In this document: piece by piece, positions 8,454 through 16,251 of the stretch | How the letters are laid out: each line of letters begins with the position of its first letter | Numbering within the stretch: position 1 is the first letter of the stretch | Assembly: GCA_900552885.1 (NCBI GenBank) | Contig: USBM01000002.1 | Span: 1 to 27,571 of the forward strand | DNA: 27,571 nt | Origin: an uncultured Clostridium sp. | GTDB lineage: Bacteria; Bacillota; Clostridia; Lachnospirales; Lachnospiraceae | Direction of reading: 5' to 3' | Translations under genes and position numbers: made by a program | The notes under the pieces: model-generated | What the model was told of the DNA's origin: nothing | Databases searched by the model: none | Seen by the model: the letters and a program-made list of their open reading frames with translations, nothing else

Positions 8454-10181
8454 ATGAATTGGAGAGAAAAGTATAAAGAATGGATGGATTCCCCATATTT
8501 TGATGCGGCAACGAAACAAGAACTTAAGAGCATTGGTGGCGATGAGAAAGAATTAGAAGATCGCTTCTATCGGGAGTTAGAGTTTGGAACCGGTGGTCTG
8601 CGTGGTGTGATTGGCGCAGGAACCAATCGCATGAATATCTATACGGTACGGAAAGCAACACAGGGATTGGCAAATTATATTATTAAAGAAAATGGTCAGG
8701 ACAAGGGTGTGGCAATTGCATTTGATTCGAGAAGAATGTCACCGGAATTTGCCAGAGAAGCAGCATGCTGTCTGAATGCAAATGGGATTAAGACCTATAT
8801 CTTTGACAGCCTTCGACCAACACCGGAATTGTCGTTTGCAGTGCGCGAATTACATTGTATTGCCGGTATTGTGATCACGGCGAGTCATAATCCATCTGAA
8901 TATAATGGATATAAGGTATATTGGGAGGATGGTGCCCAGATCACACCTCCACATGATAAGAATATTTTAAGAGAAGTGGCAAATGTAACAGATTATGCGG
9001 CTGTTAAGACCATGGATCTGGGTGAGGCTATGGCAAAGGGATTGTATCAGGTAATTGATGAATCAATGGATGACAAATATATGGAGTGCATGAAAGCACA
9101 GAGTATTCATCCAGAGTGCATTCGGGAAATGGCAGATAAGATTAAGATCGTTTATACGCCATTGCATGGAACAGGTAATCTTCCAGTACGGAGAGTATTA
9201 AAGGAACTTGGATTCCAGCATGTATATGTGGTAGAGGAACAGAAATTACCAGACGGTAATTTCCCAACCGTGTCTTATCCAAACCCGGAAGATCCGAAAG
9301 CATTTGCACTGGCTCTTTCACTGGCAAAGAAGGTGGATGCCGATATTGTATTGGCGACTGATCCGGATGCAGACCGACTGGGTGTCTATGCCAAGAATCC
9401 GGCAACGGGAGAGTATGTAAGCTTTACCGGTAATATGTCCGGTATGCTGATTGCAAACTATATCTTAGAAGAGAAGAAGAATACGAATACACTGCCGGAT
9501 AATGCAGCGTTGGTTAAGACAATTGTTACAACCAATATGTTAGATGTACTATGTAAAGATTATGATGTGAAAGAGATCGAAGTATTAACCGGATTCAAAT
9601 ATATTGGGGAACAGATTAAGTGGTTTGAACGGGATCATTCTTACGAATATGTATTTGGCATGGAAGAAAGTTACGGCTGTCTGGCAGGTACTTATGCGAG
9701 AGATAAGGATGCCTGCGTGGCAGTGATGATGCTTTGTGAGGTGGCAGCTTCTTATAAGGCACAGGGCAAGACATTATGGGATGGTATGGTAGAATTGTAT
9801 GAGAAATACGGCTATTTCAGAGAAGCATTAGATACGATCACCTTAAAGGGAATCACCGGTGCAGAACAGATCAAGGCAATCATGGAGAATCTGAGAAAGA
9901 ATCCTCCGAAGATGCTTGGCGGTATTGCAGTGAAGGAAGTAAGAGATTATCAGTCTTCCAAAGCACAGGTATTAGCAGATGGAACTTCTTATGAATTGAC
10001 ACTTCCGCAATCTAACGTATTGTATCTGGAGATGGAAAATGATTGCTGGTGTTGTGCAAGACCTTCCGGTACTGAACCAAAAATTAAGTTCTATATTGGT
10101 GTGAAGGGCGAATCCATGGAAGAGGCGGATCAGAAGCTTGCAGCAGTTGAACAGGAATTACTTGCAGTGGCGAAGGATTGA
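8454..10181 (+). CDS. Phosphohexomutase (phosphomannomutase/phosphoglucomutase, PgcA-like)
   Basis: An alpha-D-phosphohexomutase of 575 residues, cytoplasmic. It interconverts hexose 1- and 6-phosphates through a phosphoserine; here the key reaction is probably mannose-1-phosphate from the phosphorylases to mannose-6-phosphate. All four family blocks are visible: TASHNP with phosphoserine Ser144, the Mg2+ loop DPDADR at 303-308, the sugar-specificity loop GMEESYG, and the C-terminal phosphate-binding RPSGTEPKIKFY. The length fits the Firmicute PgcA group (about 580) rather than the shorter proteobacterial AlgC/ManB type. AGGAG lies about 9 bases before the ATG. It follows the esterase after 50 bases and precedes the isomerase. 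Glucose versus mannose preference cannot be read from sequence. Confidence 0.92.
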   Translation: MNWREKYKEWMDSPYFDAATKQELKSIGGDEKELEDRFYRELEFGTGGLRGVIGAGTNRMNIYTVRKATQGLANYIIKENGQDKGVAIAFDSRRMSPEFAREAACCLNANGIKTYIFDSLRPTPELSFAVRELHCIAGIVITASHNPSEYNGYKVYWEDGAQITPPHDKNILREVANVTDYAAVKTMDLGEAMAKGLYQVIDESMDDKYMECMKAQSIHPECIREMADKIKIVYTPLHGTGNLPVRRVLKELGFQHVYVVEEQKLPDGNFPTVSYPNPEDPKAFALALSLAKKVDADIVLATDPDADRLGVYAKNPATGEYVSFTGNMSGMLIANYILEEKKNTNTLPDNAALVKTIVTTNMLDVLCKDYDVKEIEVLTGFKYIGEQIKWFERDHSYEYVFGMEESYGCLAGTYARDKDACVAVMMLCEVAASYKAQGKTLWDGMVELYEKYGYFREALDTITLKGITGAEQIKAIMENLRKNPPKMLGGIAVKEVRDYQSSKAQVLADGTSYELTLPQSNVLYLEMENDCWCCARPSGTEPKIKFYIGVKGESMEEADQKLAAVEQELLAVAKD

Positions 10182-10248
10182 TTTCATTTAAAAAATATTG
10201 TGTTGGAACGCTTGAAATGAGTTAAAATGTCGATGAGGAGATGAAACG

Positions 10249-11181
10249 ATGGAGATTATGTTTTTGAATCCGGTATTTAAGGAGATGATTTGGGGTGGTA
10301 ACCGTATGCGCAATGAATACGGTTACGATATTCCGGGTGATGATACAGGAGAATGCTGGGCAATCAGTGCACATCCAAATGGAGACGGTGTGATTGCAAA
10401 TGGAACCTATGCAGGATGGAATTTGAGCAGATTATGGGCAGAACATCGGGAACTGTTTGGCAATCAGAAGGGAGAGGTATTTCCTCTTCTGACGAAGATC
10501 ATTGATGCAAAGAATGATCTGAGTATTCAGGTACATCCCGATGACGTCTATGCGAAAGAACATGAGAATGGTTCCCTTGGCAAGATGGAGTGCTGGTATA
10601 TCTTAGATTGTGATGAGGATGCAAGCATTGTGATCGGGCATCATGCAAATACCAAAGAAGAATTAGAGCAGATGATTGCAGACAAACGCTGGAAAGACCT
10701 AATCCGGGAAATCCCGATCCAGAAAGGAGATTTTTTCCAAATCAGTCCGGGAACCGTACATGCAATCAAGGGTGGAACTTTGATCTTAGAGACACAGCAA
10801 AATAGTGATATCACCTATCGGCTCTATGACTATGACCGCTTGCAGAATGGAAAGCTGAGACCTCTGCATATTAAACAGAGTATCGATGTGATCGAAGTGC
10901 CATTTCGTGAACCGGAACTTCACAGAGAACGGGGTACAACACGTAATACCTGGTGGAATACATTAGTATCCTGTGAATACTATACGGTCTGGAAAGCGGA
11001 TGTACATGAAACGGAGACGTTATATATGGATCATGATTTCCTGTTAGGCTCCTGTATTGAAGGCTCTGTGACGATCGGAGATGTAAGTATCAAGAAGGGA
11101 GATCATTTCATTCTGCCTTCTGGCTTCCCGCAAAGTGCCGTAACGGGAAATGCCACTTTTATATTCTCGACACCTAGGTAA
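10249..11181 (+). CDS. manA: Mannose-6-phosphate isomerase, class I
   Basis: A 310-residue cupin-type phosphomannose isomerase, cytoplasmic and zinc-dependent. It converts mannose-6-phosphate to fructose-6-phosphate, completing entry of mannan-derived mannose into glycolysis. The N-terminus NPVFKEMIWGGNRM is characteristic of the short Firmicute ManA group. The probable zinc ligands are Gln94 and His96 in IQVHPDD, Glu114, and His171 in SPGTVHAIKGG. The substrate-binding arginine is probably Arg191 in TYRLYDYDR. GAGGAG at 10235-10240 sets the ATG at 10249; the ATG at 10241 is out of frame. It is the last gene before a strong terminator. The 67-base gap upstream holds no clear promoter, so it is probably read as part of the mannan operon. 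Confidence 0.93.
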   Translation: MEIMFLNPVFKEMIWGGNRMRNEYGYDIPGDDTGECWAISAHPNGDGVIANGTYAGWNLSRLWAEHRELFGNQKGEVFPLLTKIIDAKNDLSIQVHPDDVYAKEHENGSLGKMECWYILDCDEDASIVIGHHANTKEELEQMIADKRWKDLIREIPIQKGDFFQISPGTVHAIKGGTLILETQQNSDITYRLYDYDRLQNGKLRPLHIKQSIDVIEVPFREPELHRERGTTRNTWWNTLVSCEYYTVWKADVHETETLYMDHDFLLGSCIEGSVTIGDVSIKKGDHFILPSGFPQSAVTGNATFIFSTPR

Positions 11182-11197
11182 TAAGCATAACGAACAG

Positions 11198-11264
11198 AAA
11201 AAGGATATGAATCAGGAATGTACACTTTCAGTTAGTGTATATTCTCCGGATTCATATCCTTTTT
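11198..11264. terminator. Strong bidirectional intrinsic terminator
   Basis: A 16-bp perfect inverted repeat joins 11198-11213 to 11249-11264 (AAAAAGGATATGAATC and its complement). An inner stem adds AATGTACAC / GTGTATATT with one G-U pair. It is flanked by A5 on the left and T5 on the right, so it should terminate the mannan operon on the + strand and the GGDEF gene converging on the - strand. Confidence 0.92.
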
Positions 11265-11328
11265 GACATCTAAAGATCAACATCATTTTTCTGTATCAAA
11301 GCGTCAGTCATACAATATATGCCCACTC

Positions 11329-13302
11329 TTATACTGTGAAAGCCGGCTTCGTTGCTTTATCAATGTAGAGTGCCTGATCCGCTTGCTCAAGCAGTGCTTC
11401 GATGGAGCAGGCAGGCGTAATTGTAAACGTATGGATGCCGACAGAGACAGATATCGGGTATGGTTTCTCCATACGTTCATTAAAGAGCCGGAAATAGTCT
11501 TTTAATGTGTGATAAATGGTGTCTGCCGGTATATCAGCTAATATAAGGGCGGCAAACTCGTCTCCACCGATACGACCGGCAATGCTTCCTTCTGGAAGAC
11601 AATTCTTCAGAGCGGTGGCACATTCATGGATGGAGAAATCGCCTTCTTCATGTCCGAACAGGTCATTAATCTTTTTCAGATAATTGAGATCACAGTAGAT
11701 GACATAGGCTTGTTGATCATCAATCTGTATGTCAGCCAACATTTCTTTTGCATAATGTACAAAGCCACGACGGTTATAGATGCCGGTTAATAAATCTGTA
11801 TAAGACAGATTGTTCAGCTCTTCATTTTCTTGCTTTAGTTTTCGTGCATAAGTCTCACGCTCTTCCATTAATTGTTCCTGTTCTCTGATGAGGTGCGCCA
11901 TGCGGGTGGCTGTGCCAAATAGATAGCAGATGGATTCTGCATAATGGAAAAATGTATATGGTAATTCACATAATAGAAAACCATACTGATATTCCTGATT
12001 ATAGATATCGATTATCATATAAGTCTTACGCTCATCCGGAAGATGCTGATTGCGGAAGAGATCTTGTGTGTTGATCTGCTGTGACACTTTCGGAAGTGTT
12101 GTTACCTTATCGTTGTTGCGATAAGAAGACAGATATACATAATCAGGAAGCTGGAAGTCCTCTGCCTGATGAATGAGTAATTCCCGGTAATAGGAGAATA
12201 CATAACAGGAAGGAATCTGTTTGATGTGAAAATGTTGTAACTGTCTGGCTGCAAAAGCCTTTGGAGAAGCTGCAAGGAAGAATAGGTCACGGTTTGTGAT
12301 ATTGAGTTCGTGGTCGAAGTCAATAAAGGATAAATGTTGATCCTTATAATGATGCAATTCTTCCCGGGATTCTTCTGCAATAGGTTGTGCAATCCCATCA
12401 AAGGATTCTCTTCGGATAAATGCGGTCGGTACCATGGTCCGGCTTGGAGGAATGGCAAATAAGGCCTCGCGATCCCCATTTACAGAGTCTAAGCGGCGAA
12501 CCGCTTCTTGTACACCGATTACTCCAAAATGTTGTGGGAGTGCCTGAATGGTTGCTAAAGGCGGGTTTGCGTGTTTGGATAACTGAATGTCGTCAAAACC
12601 TAGGATGCGGCAATCCCTGCCGATATGGATGCCTTGTTCCTGCAAGATCTCATATAAAAGCAAGGCGATGGTATCACTCATGACAACGATAGCTTCTAAG
12701 TCGGAATGGGCACGGTACCATGTTGCAAGCCGTTCTTTGCAGCTTGCAGAATAATCACCTTGTATTGTATATTCCTCCTGATAAGGAAGGTGATGTTTGG
12801 CAAGCGTTTCCTGGTAAGCCATGAAACGTTCTCTGGCATCTAAGTTGTCTAAGTCTCCATAGATCATGCCGATCCGTGTTATTCCGGACGTGATCCACGA
12901 ATCCATGGCATCAGCAATGGAGGTTTTATTGTCAAAGACAACATTGCTATAACCAGGTTCTTCGCAGGATAATAGAAGCATAGGTGTATTGGAAAGATTC
13001 TGCAGAAAATGCAGGGAATCTTCATGCGGTACTTTGAATCCGATGCAGCTTAAGGCACACAAAATGAAATCTAAAGATTGACATTTCGCGAATTGTGCCA
13101 ATGTATTATATTGATATTCATAACGTAGTAAAGGATTCTGTTTCTCGTCCTGTCCCTGCAGATATTTTACTGGCAGGATAAATAGGTTCACGTCTAGACG
13201 TTCTGATTCAGACATCGCTCCCTGACAGATACGAGAGGAGAAATCATCTTCTATATTCCCCACTAATAATCCAATGTTATATCGATGTTTGTGTAACTCC
13301 AT
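11329..13302 (-). CDS. LacI-type sugar-binding domain fused to a GGDEF diguanylate cyclase
   Basis: A soluble 657-residue protein without signal peptide or membrane segments. Residues about 8-300 form a periplasmic-binding-protein-like sensor of the LacI/GalR type (for example VMSDTIALLLYEILQEQG and ILGFDDI), but the usual N-terminal DNA-binding helix-turn-helix is absent. A middle domain (about 310-465) is not recognised. A charged helix (466-500) leads to a GGDEF domain (500-657) with DLLTGIYNRR, metal-site Asp538 and an intact GGDEF at 579-583. It probably makes c-di-GMP when an intracellular sugar or other ligand is bound. No RxxD inhibitory site is seen in the expected place. It faces the mannan operon tail to tail across the terminator. 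The ribosome binding site is weak. Domain calls are firm; ligand and activity are inferred. Confidence 0.88.
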   Translation of the reverse strand: MELHKHRYNIGLLVGNIEDDFSSRICQGAMSESERLDVNLFILPVKYLQGQDEKQNPLLRYEYQYNTLAQFAKCQSLDFILCALSCIGFKVPHEDSLHFLQNLSNTPMLLLSCEEPGYSNVVFDNKTSIADAMDSWITSGITRIGMIYGDLDNLDARERFMAYQETLAKHHLPYQEEYTIQGDYSASCKERLATWYRAHSDLEAIVVMSDTIALLLYEILQEQGIHIGRDCRILGFDDIQLSKHANPPLATIQALPQHFGVIGVQEAVRRLDSVNGDREALFAIPPSRTMVPTAFIRRESFDGIAQPIAEESREELHHYKDQHLSFIDFDHELNITNRDLFFLAASPKAFAARQLQHFHIKQIPSCYVFSYYRELLIHQAEDFQLPDYVYLSSYRNNDKVTTLPKVSQQINTQDLFRNQHLPDERKTYMIIDIYNQEYQYGFLLCELPYTFFHYAESICYLFGTATRMAHLIREQEQLMEERETYARKLKQENEELNNLSYTDLLTGIYNRRGFVHYAKEMLADIQIDDQQAYVIYCDLNYLKKINDLFGHEEGDFSIHECATALKNCLPEGSIAGRIGGDEFAALILADIPADTIYHTLKDYFRLFNERMEKPYPISVSVGIHTFTITPACSIEALLEQADQALYIDKATKPAFTV

Positions 13303-13352
13303 ACTCTACTTCACTTTGTATACTTAAACATTTGTCAAATATAGTTACAAAC

Positions 13353-13381
13353 ATTTTAATATAAATTTAACTAAAAATCAA
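13353..13381 (-). promoter_or_regulatory. Predicted sigma-70 promoter for the sugar-binding GGDEF gene
   Basis: On the - strand TTGATT (13376-13381) and TAAAAT (13353-13358) are separated by exactly 17 bases in AT-rich DNA, about 50 bases before the ATG. A TTGACA also occurs nearby (13332-13337, - strand) but has no matching -10 box. Confidence 0.6.
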
Positions 13382-13406
13382 TTGCTAATTTACTTAAAAC
13401 AACACT

Positions 13407-14876
13407 TTATTTGCCGGATTTCCTGTTGCGCGATATAAAAAAGATAAATGCAAGAACTAACAAGGCAATACACATCCAAGGAATCAGATATTGTAATCCT
13501 TGTGGAGCGAACAGATCATAATATCCTTTCAGATAAATAAATACGACAACGGTGGGAATGATGTAAGTCATATGCCAGCGCAGATGATGTGGGAAACGAA
13601 GTCCGTTGCCGGAATCAGCTTCCGCTAAGAAGTTATCAAATCCCCATCCGTATCGGGTTGTACAGAACATTACATAGACTAATGAGCCTAATGGAAGAAC
13701 GTTGCTTGAGATCAGGAAATCTTCCAGATCCATGATTGTTGTACCGGAGCCTAATGGATGGAATCCGGCAAGAATATTGTAGCCTAATATGCATGGCATG
13801 GATAGGACAATAATAGCAATGATATTAACCAGTACTGCTTTCTTTCGTGACCAGCCCCATAGATCGATCGCAAAGGAGATAATATTTTCAAAGACTGCGA
13901 TTACGGTGGAGAGTGCAGCAAATGACAGGAACAGGAAGAACAGGCTTCCCCAGATCCGGCCGCCGGACATCTGGTTAAAAATGTTAGGCAGAGTGATAAA
14001 GATCAGAGAAGGACCGGCATCCGGTTCAATACCATAGGCAAAGCATGCAGGAATAATAATCAGTCCTGCCATCAAAGCAACGAAAGTATCTAATATGGTA
14101 ATGCTTAATGCCTCTCCGGTGAGAGAACGGCTTTTATCCAGATAGCTTCCGAAGATTGCCATAGATCCCATACCAATACTTAAGGTGAAGAATGCCTGTG
14201 ACATTGCAGCGAATATGACATTTCCGATTCCTTTTTCCACCATGCTGTGAAAATCAGGAACGAGATAGAAACGGATTCCGGCTTTAGCTCCCGGCAGCAA
14301 GGTAGAATGAATGGCAAGAATCACGATCAGACCTAACAGCAACAGCAACATGATCTTGGTGATCTTTTCCACACCTTTTTGTACGCCGAGGGAACAGATG
14401 CCAAATGCAAGGATAACGGTTACGATCATCCAGAAGGTTAAAGTGGCAGGGGACTGTAATAATGTATTGAACTTCTCAGAAATCTGTTCTGTGTTAAGTG
14501 GTGTATTCGTAAATTCACCGGTCAGACAACGCCAGAAGTAATAAAGCATCCACCCTGCAACAGTGGTATAGAACATCATGAGCAGATAATTGCCGGCCAT
14601 GCCGATATAACTGTATGTGTGCCAGCGTGTTCCTTCCGGTTCTAATACTTTGAAAGAAGTAGCACAGCTTTTCTGACTTCCGCGTCCAACAGAAAATTCA
14701 CATACCATAATCGGAAATCCTAAAATTGCTAAAAATACCAGATAGATCAATATGAAGGCGGCACCTCCGTACTGCCCACACATATATGGGAATTTCCATA
14801 CATTTCCTAATCCAATCGCACATCCGGCTGATACTAAAATAAACCCTAAACGGGAACTGAATTTTTCGCGTTCCAT
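13407..14876 (-). CDS. Sodium-dependent amino-acid transporter, NSS (LeuT-like) family
   Basis: A 489-residue polytopic membrane protein with about 11-12 membrane segments. It belongs to the neurotransmitter:sodium symporter family, whose bacterial members (LeuT, MhsT, TnaT) import amino acids with Na+. The hallmark unwound first helix is visible: AGCAIGLGNVWKFPYMCGQY, with Asn25 and Trp27 at sodium-site and gating positions. Lys28 replaces the arginine found at this position in LeuT (Arg30). The cytoplasmic C-terminus is short and basic (SRNRKSGK). AAAGGAG stands about 9 bases before the ATG. It has its own promoter and is not obviously linked in function to the neighbours. The amino acid carried cannot be deduced. 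Confidence 0.92.
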   Translation of the reverse strand: MEREKFSSRLGFILVSAGCAIGLGNVWKFPYMCGQYGGAAFILIYLVFLAILGFPIMVCEFSVGRGSQKSCATSFKVLEPEGTRWHTYSYIGMAGNYLLMMFYTTVAGWMLYYFWRCLTGEFTNTPLNTEQISEKFNTLLQSPATLTFWMIVTVILAFGICSLGVQKGVEKITKIMLLLLLGLIVILAIHSTLLPGAKAGIRFYLVPDFHSMVEKGIGNVIFAAMSQAFFTLSIGMGSMAIFGSYLDKSRSLTGEALSITILDTFVALMAGLIIIPACFAYGIEPDAGPSLIFITLPNIFNQMSGGRIWGSLFFLFLSFAALSTVIAVFENIISFAIDLWGWSRKKAVLVNIIAIIVLSMPCILGYNILAGFHPLGSGTTIMDLEDFLISSNVLPLGSLVYVMFCTTRYGWGFDNFLAEADSGNGLRFPHHLRWHMTYIIPTVVVFIYLKGYYDLFAPQGLQYLIPWMCIALLVLAFIFFISRNRKSGK

Positions 14877-14907
14877 AAAAAAGTCTCCTTTAATTAAAAT
14901 ACGATTT

Positions 14908-14936
14908 ATTATATACTATCCTATATGCGAACGCAA
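14908..14936 (-). promoter_or_regulatory. Predicted promoter for the NSS transporter
   Basis: On the - strand TTGCGT (14931-14936) and a perfect TATAAT (14908-14913) are spaced by 17 bases. The inverted repeat TGCG-AA-CGCA (14926-14935 on the + strand) overlaps the -35 box and could be a regulator site. Confidence 0.7.
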
Positions 14937-14971
14937 ATAAATTTCCATGCTGTAATCGGAATAATTCATGT

Positions 14972-16042
14972 TTAATTGATTCCAAAGATTTGCTGCAGAG
15001 TTGGATCCTCGTGCAGAAGCTGTTTTGCAAGAGTACGGTATTTTTCTTCGTGCAGGTAAGTATGCCGGAATGGCTTAATGTCCGGAGCCAGATCGATTGC
15101 TTTTTCGTAATCTGCTATATTCAGATCTAAGGTGGCAACATAGTCAAAGAATCCGGTATCGGTAAATACTTTGTGGATCCGCTTGTAACGATGATCCTGT
15201 ACCAGGCTCATCAGGTAGGTAGCAATGCCAACCTGTACACCGTGTAGTTGTGGTTGGGGCAGCATTTTGTCAAGAGCATGGGAGATCAGATGTTCACTGC
15301 CGCTGGTGGGAGCACTGTTTCCTGCAATCTCGTTTGCAATGCCACTCATGGCAAGAGAATCCAATAATTCTTTGAGAAACAGGTCATCCTGAATATTATC
15401 AAACGGAGTGCGGACGAAGCTGTTGACCGCTTTCTTTGCGATCATCATGGCAAAATCGTTGACCTCATCATAACCGAGATTCTCTTCGTACTGCCAGTCA
15501 TAAAGTGCAGTGATCTTAGAAACCATGTCACCAATGCCGGAGTAGAGAAATCTGACAGGAGCACTTTTGATCACTTCTGTATCTGCAATGATACCATATG
15601 CCATGCGGGCAGGAACGGAATTACGTCGTCCATCTACGAGCAGGGAGGCACTGGCACTGGAGAAACCGTCGCTGGATGCAGAAGTTGGAATGCTGATAAA
15701 AGGAAGTTTTCTTAAAAAACCCATATATTTGGCTGCATCGATCACTTTGCCACCGCCGATGCCGAGGACTGCCTGCGTTTTGGCTGGAAGATTGAAAGCA
15801 AGAGAAGTGATATCTTCTAACCGGACAGAATCCAATTCCTGGTATTCTAATACGTCTATCTGTGCATCTGCTAAAGATTTCATGACGCGGGTCCCGAACA
15901 TGTCAATTAGACCGTTTCCAAAGAAAATGACAACTTTCCGGATATTTCCTTCCTTGAAGTAGTCACCGAGTTTTCCTAAGGCTCCGGATTCTACTTTTAA
16001 TAATGTGGGAATTGCAATATATGACTTGTTCTGTTTGCTCAT
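14972..16042 (-). CDS. sn-glycerol-1-phosphate dehydrogenase-like enzyme (AraM/EgsA group, iron-containing ADH fold)
   Basis: A cytoplasmic 356-residue dehydrogenase of the glycerol/glycerol-1-phosphate dehydrogenase group. The reference reaction is NAD(P)H-dependent reduction of dihydroxyacetone phosphate to sn-glycerol-1-phosphate. The nucleotide-binding GIGGGKVIDAAKY (94-106) and the block IPTSASSDGFSSASASLLVD (118-137) closely follow that family. Probable metal ligands are Asp172 (GIGDMVSK), His251 (SEHLISH) and His267 (LHGVQVG). GGAGG ends about 10 bases before the ATG. In Bacillus the AraM product feeds heptaprenylglyceryl phosphate synthesis by PcrB, but no prenyltransferase is near here. 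A related activity such as glycerol dehydrogenase is a weaker alternative. No partner genes point to a pathway. Confidence 0.83.
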   Translation of the reverse strand: MSKQNKSYIAIPTLLKVESGALGKLGDYFKEGNIRKVVIFFGNGLIDMFGTRVMKSLADAQIDVLEYQELDSVRLEDITSLAFNLPAKTQAVLGIGGGKVIDAAKYMGFLRKLPFISIPTSASSDGFSSASASLLVDGRRNSVPARMAYGIIADTEVIKSAPVRFLYSGIGDMVSKITALYDWQYEENLGYDEVNDFAMMIAKKAVNSFVRTPFDNIQDDLFLKELLDSLAMSGIANEIAGNSAPTSGSEHLISHALDKMLPQPQLHGVQVGIATYLMSLVQDHRYKRIHKVFTDTGFFDYVATLDLNIADYEKAIDLAPDIKPFRHTYLHEEKYRTLAKQLLHEDPTLQQIFGIN

Positions 16043-16073
16043 GCGTATCGTCCTCCGTTTTTTATGATTATTT

Positions 16074-16101
16074 ATATTAATTTTTCACATAAATCAGTAA
16101 A
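16074..16101 (-). promoter_or_regulatory. Weaker second candidate promoter for the glycerol-1-phosphate dehydrogenase gene
   Basis: On the - strand TTTACT (16096-16101) and TAATAT (16074-16079) are 16 bases apart, close to the ribosome binding site. It is a weaker match than the upstream candidate at 16131-16159. Confidence 0.3.
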
Positions 16102-16130
16102 GAAAATCAAGAATTTCTTTGTTATACTAT

Positions 16131-16159
16131 ACTATATCGTAGAACGTTCTTTTATTCAA
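16131..16159 (-). promoter_or_regulatory. Predicted promoter for the glycerol-1-phosphate dehydrogenase gene
   Basis: On the - strand TTGAAT (16154-16159) and TATAGT (16131-16136) are separated by 17 bases, giving a leader of about 80 bases. The spacer contains the palindrome at 16141-16150, so a regulator bound there would block this promoter. Confidence 0.55.
16141..16150. promoter_or_regulatory. Candidate operator: perfect palindrome AGAACGTTCT
   Basis: A 10-bp perfect palindrome with a central CG, the symmetry favoured by LacI-family regulators. It lies between the -10 and -35 boxes of the - strand promoter and about 28 bases upstream of the + strand -35 box. It differs from the Firmicute LexA box, which has a four-base spacer between GAAC and GTTC. 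The bound protein is unknown. Confidence 0.4.
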
Positions 16160-16177
16160 GCCGGGGAATGTTTGTCG

Positions 16178-16206
16178 TTGATTTACAGTCTGTAAAAGAG
16201 TATAAT
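16178..16206 (+). promoter_or_regulatory. Predicted promoter for the signalling-gene cluster
   Basis: TTGATT (16178-16183) and a perfect TATAAT (16201-16206) are separated by exactly 17 bases, about 46 bases before the ATG at 16252. No comparably good promoter was seen in the short gaps between the next six genes, so this may drive all of them. Confidence 0.72.
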
Positions 16207-16251
16207 ATAATGCAGTGAAGTGTAGTTGGAGAATTGGAACAGAGGGGTATT

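Noticed and set aside
10182..10248. A separate promoter for manA and a cre-like site (TTGGAACGCTTGAA)
   Set aside because: The best -35/-10 pairs have spacings of 14 or 19 bases, and the cre-like sequence misses the fixed central CG register of the consensus.
11263..11505. An 80-codon + strand open frame after the terminator
   Set aside because: Most of it is antisense to the conserved GGDEF domain of the - strand gene, and it has no recognisable features.
14877..14971. A riboswitch upstream of the NSS transporter
   Set aside because: The leader from the predicted start site is under 40 bases and shows no conserved aptamer elements.
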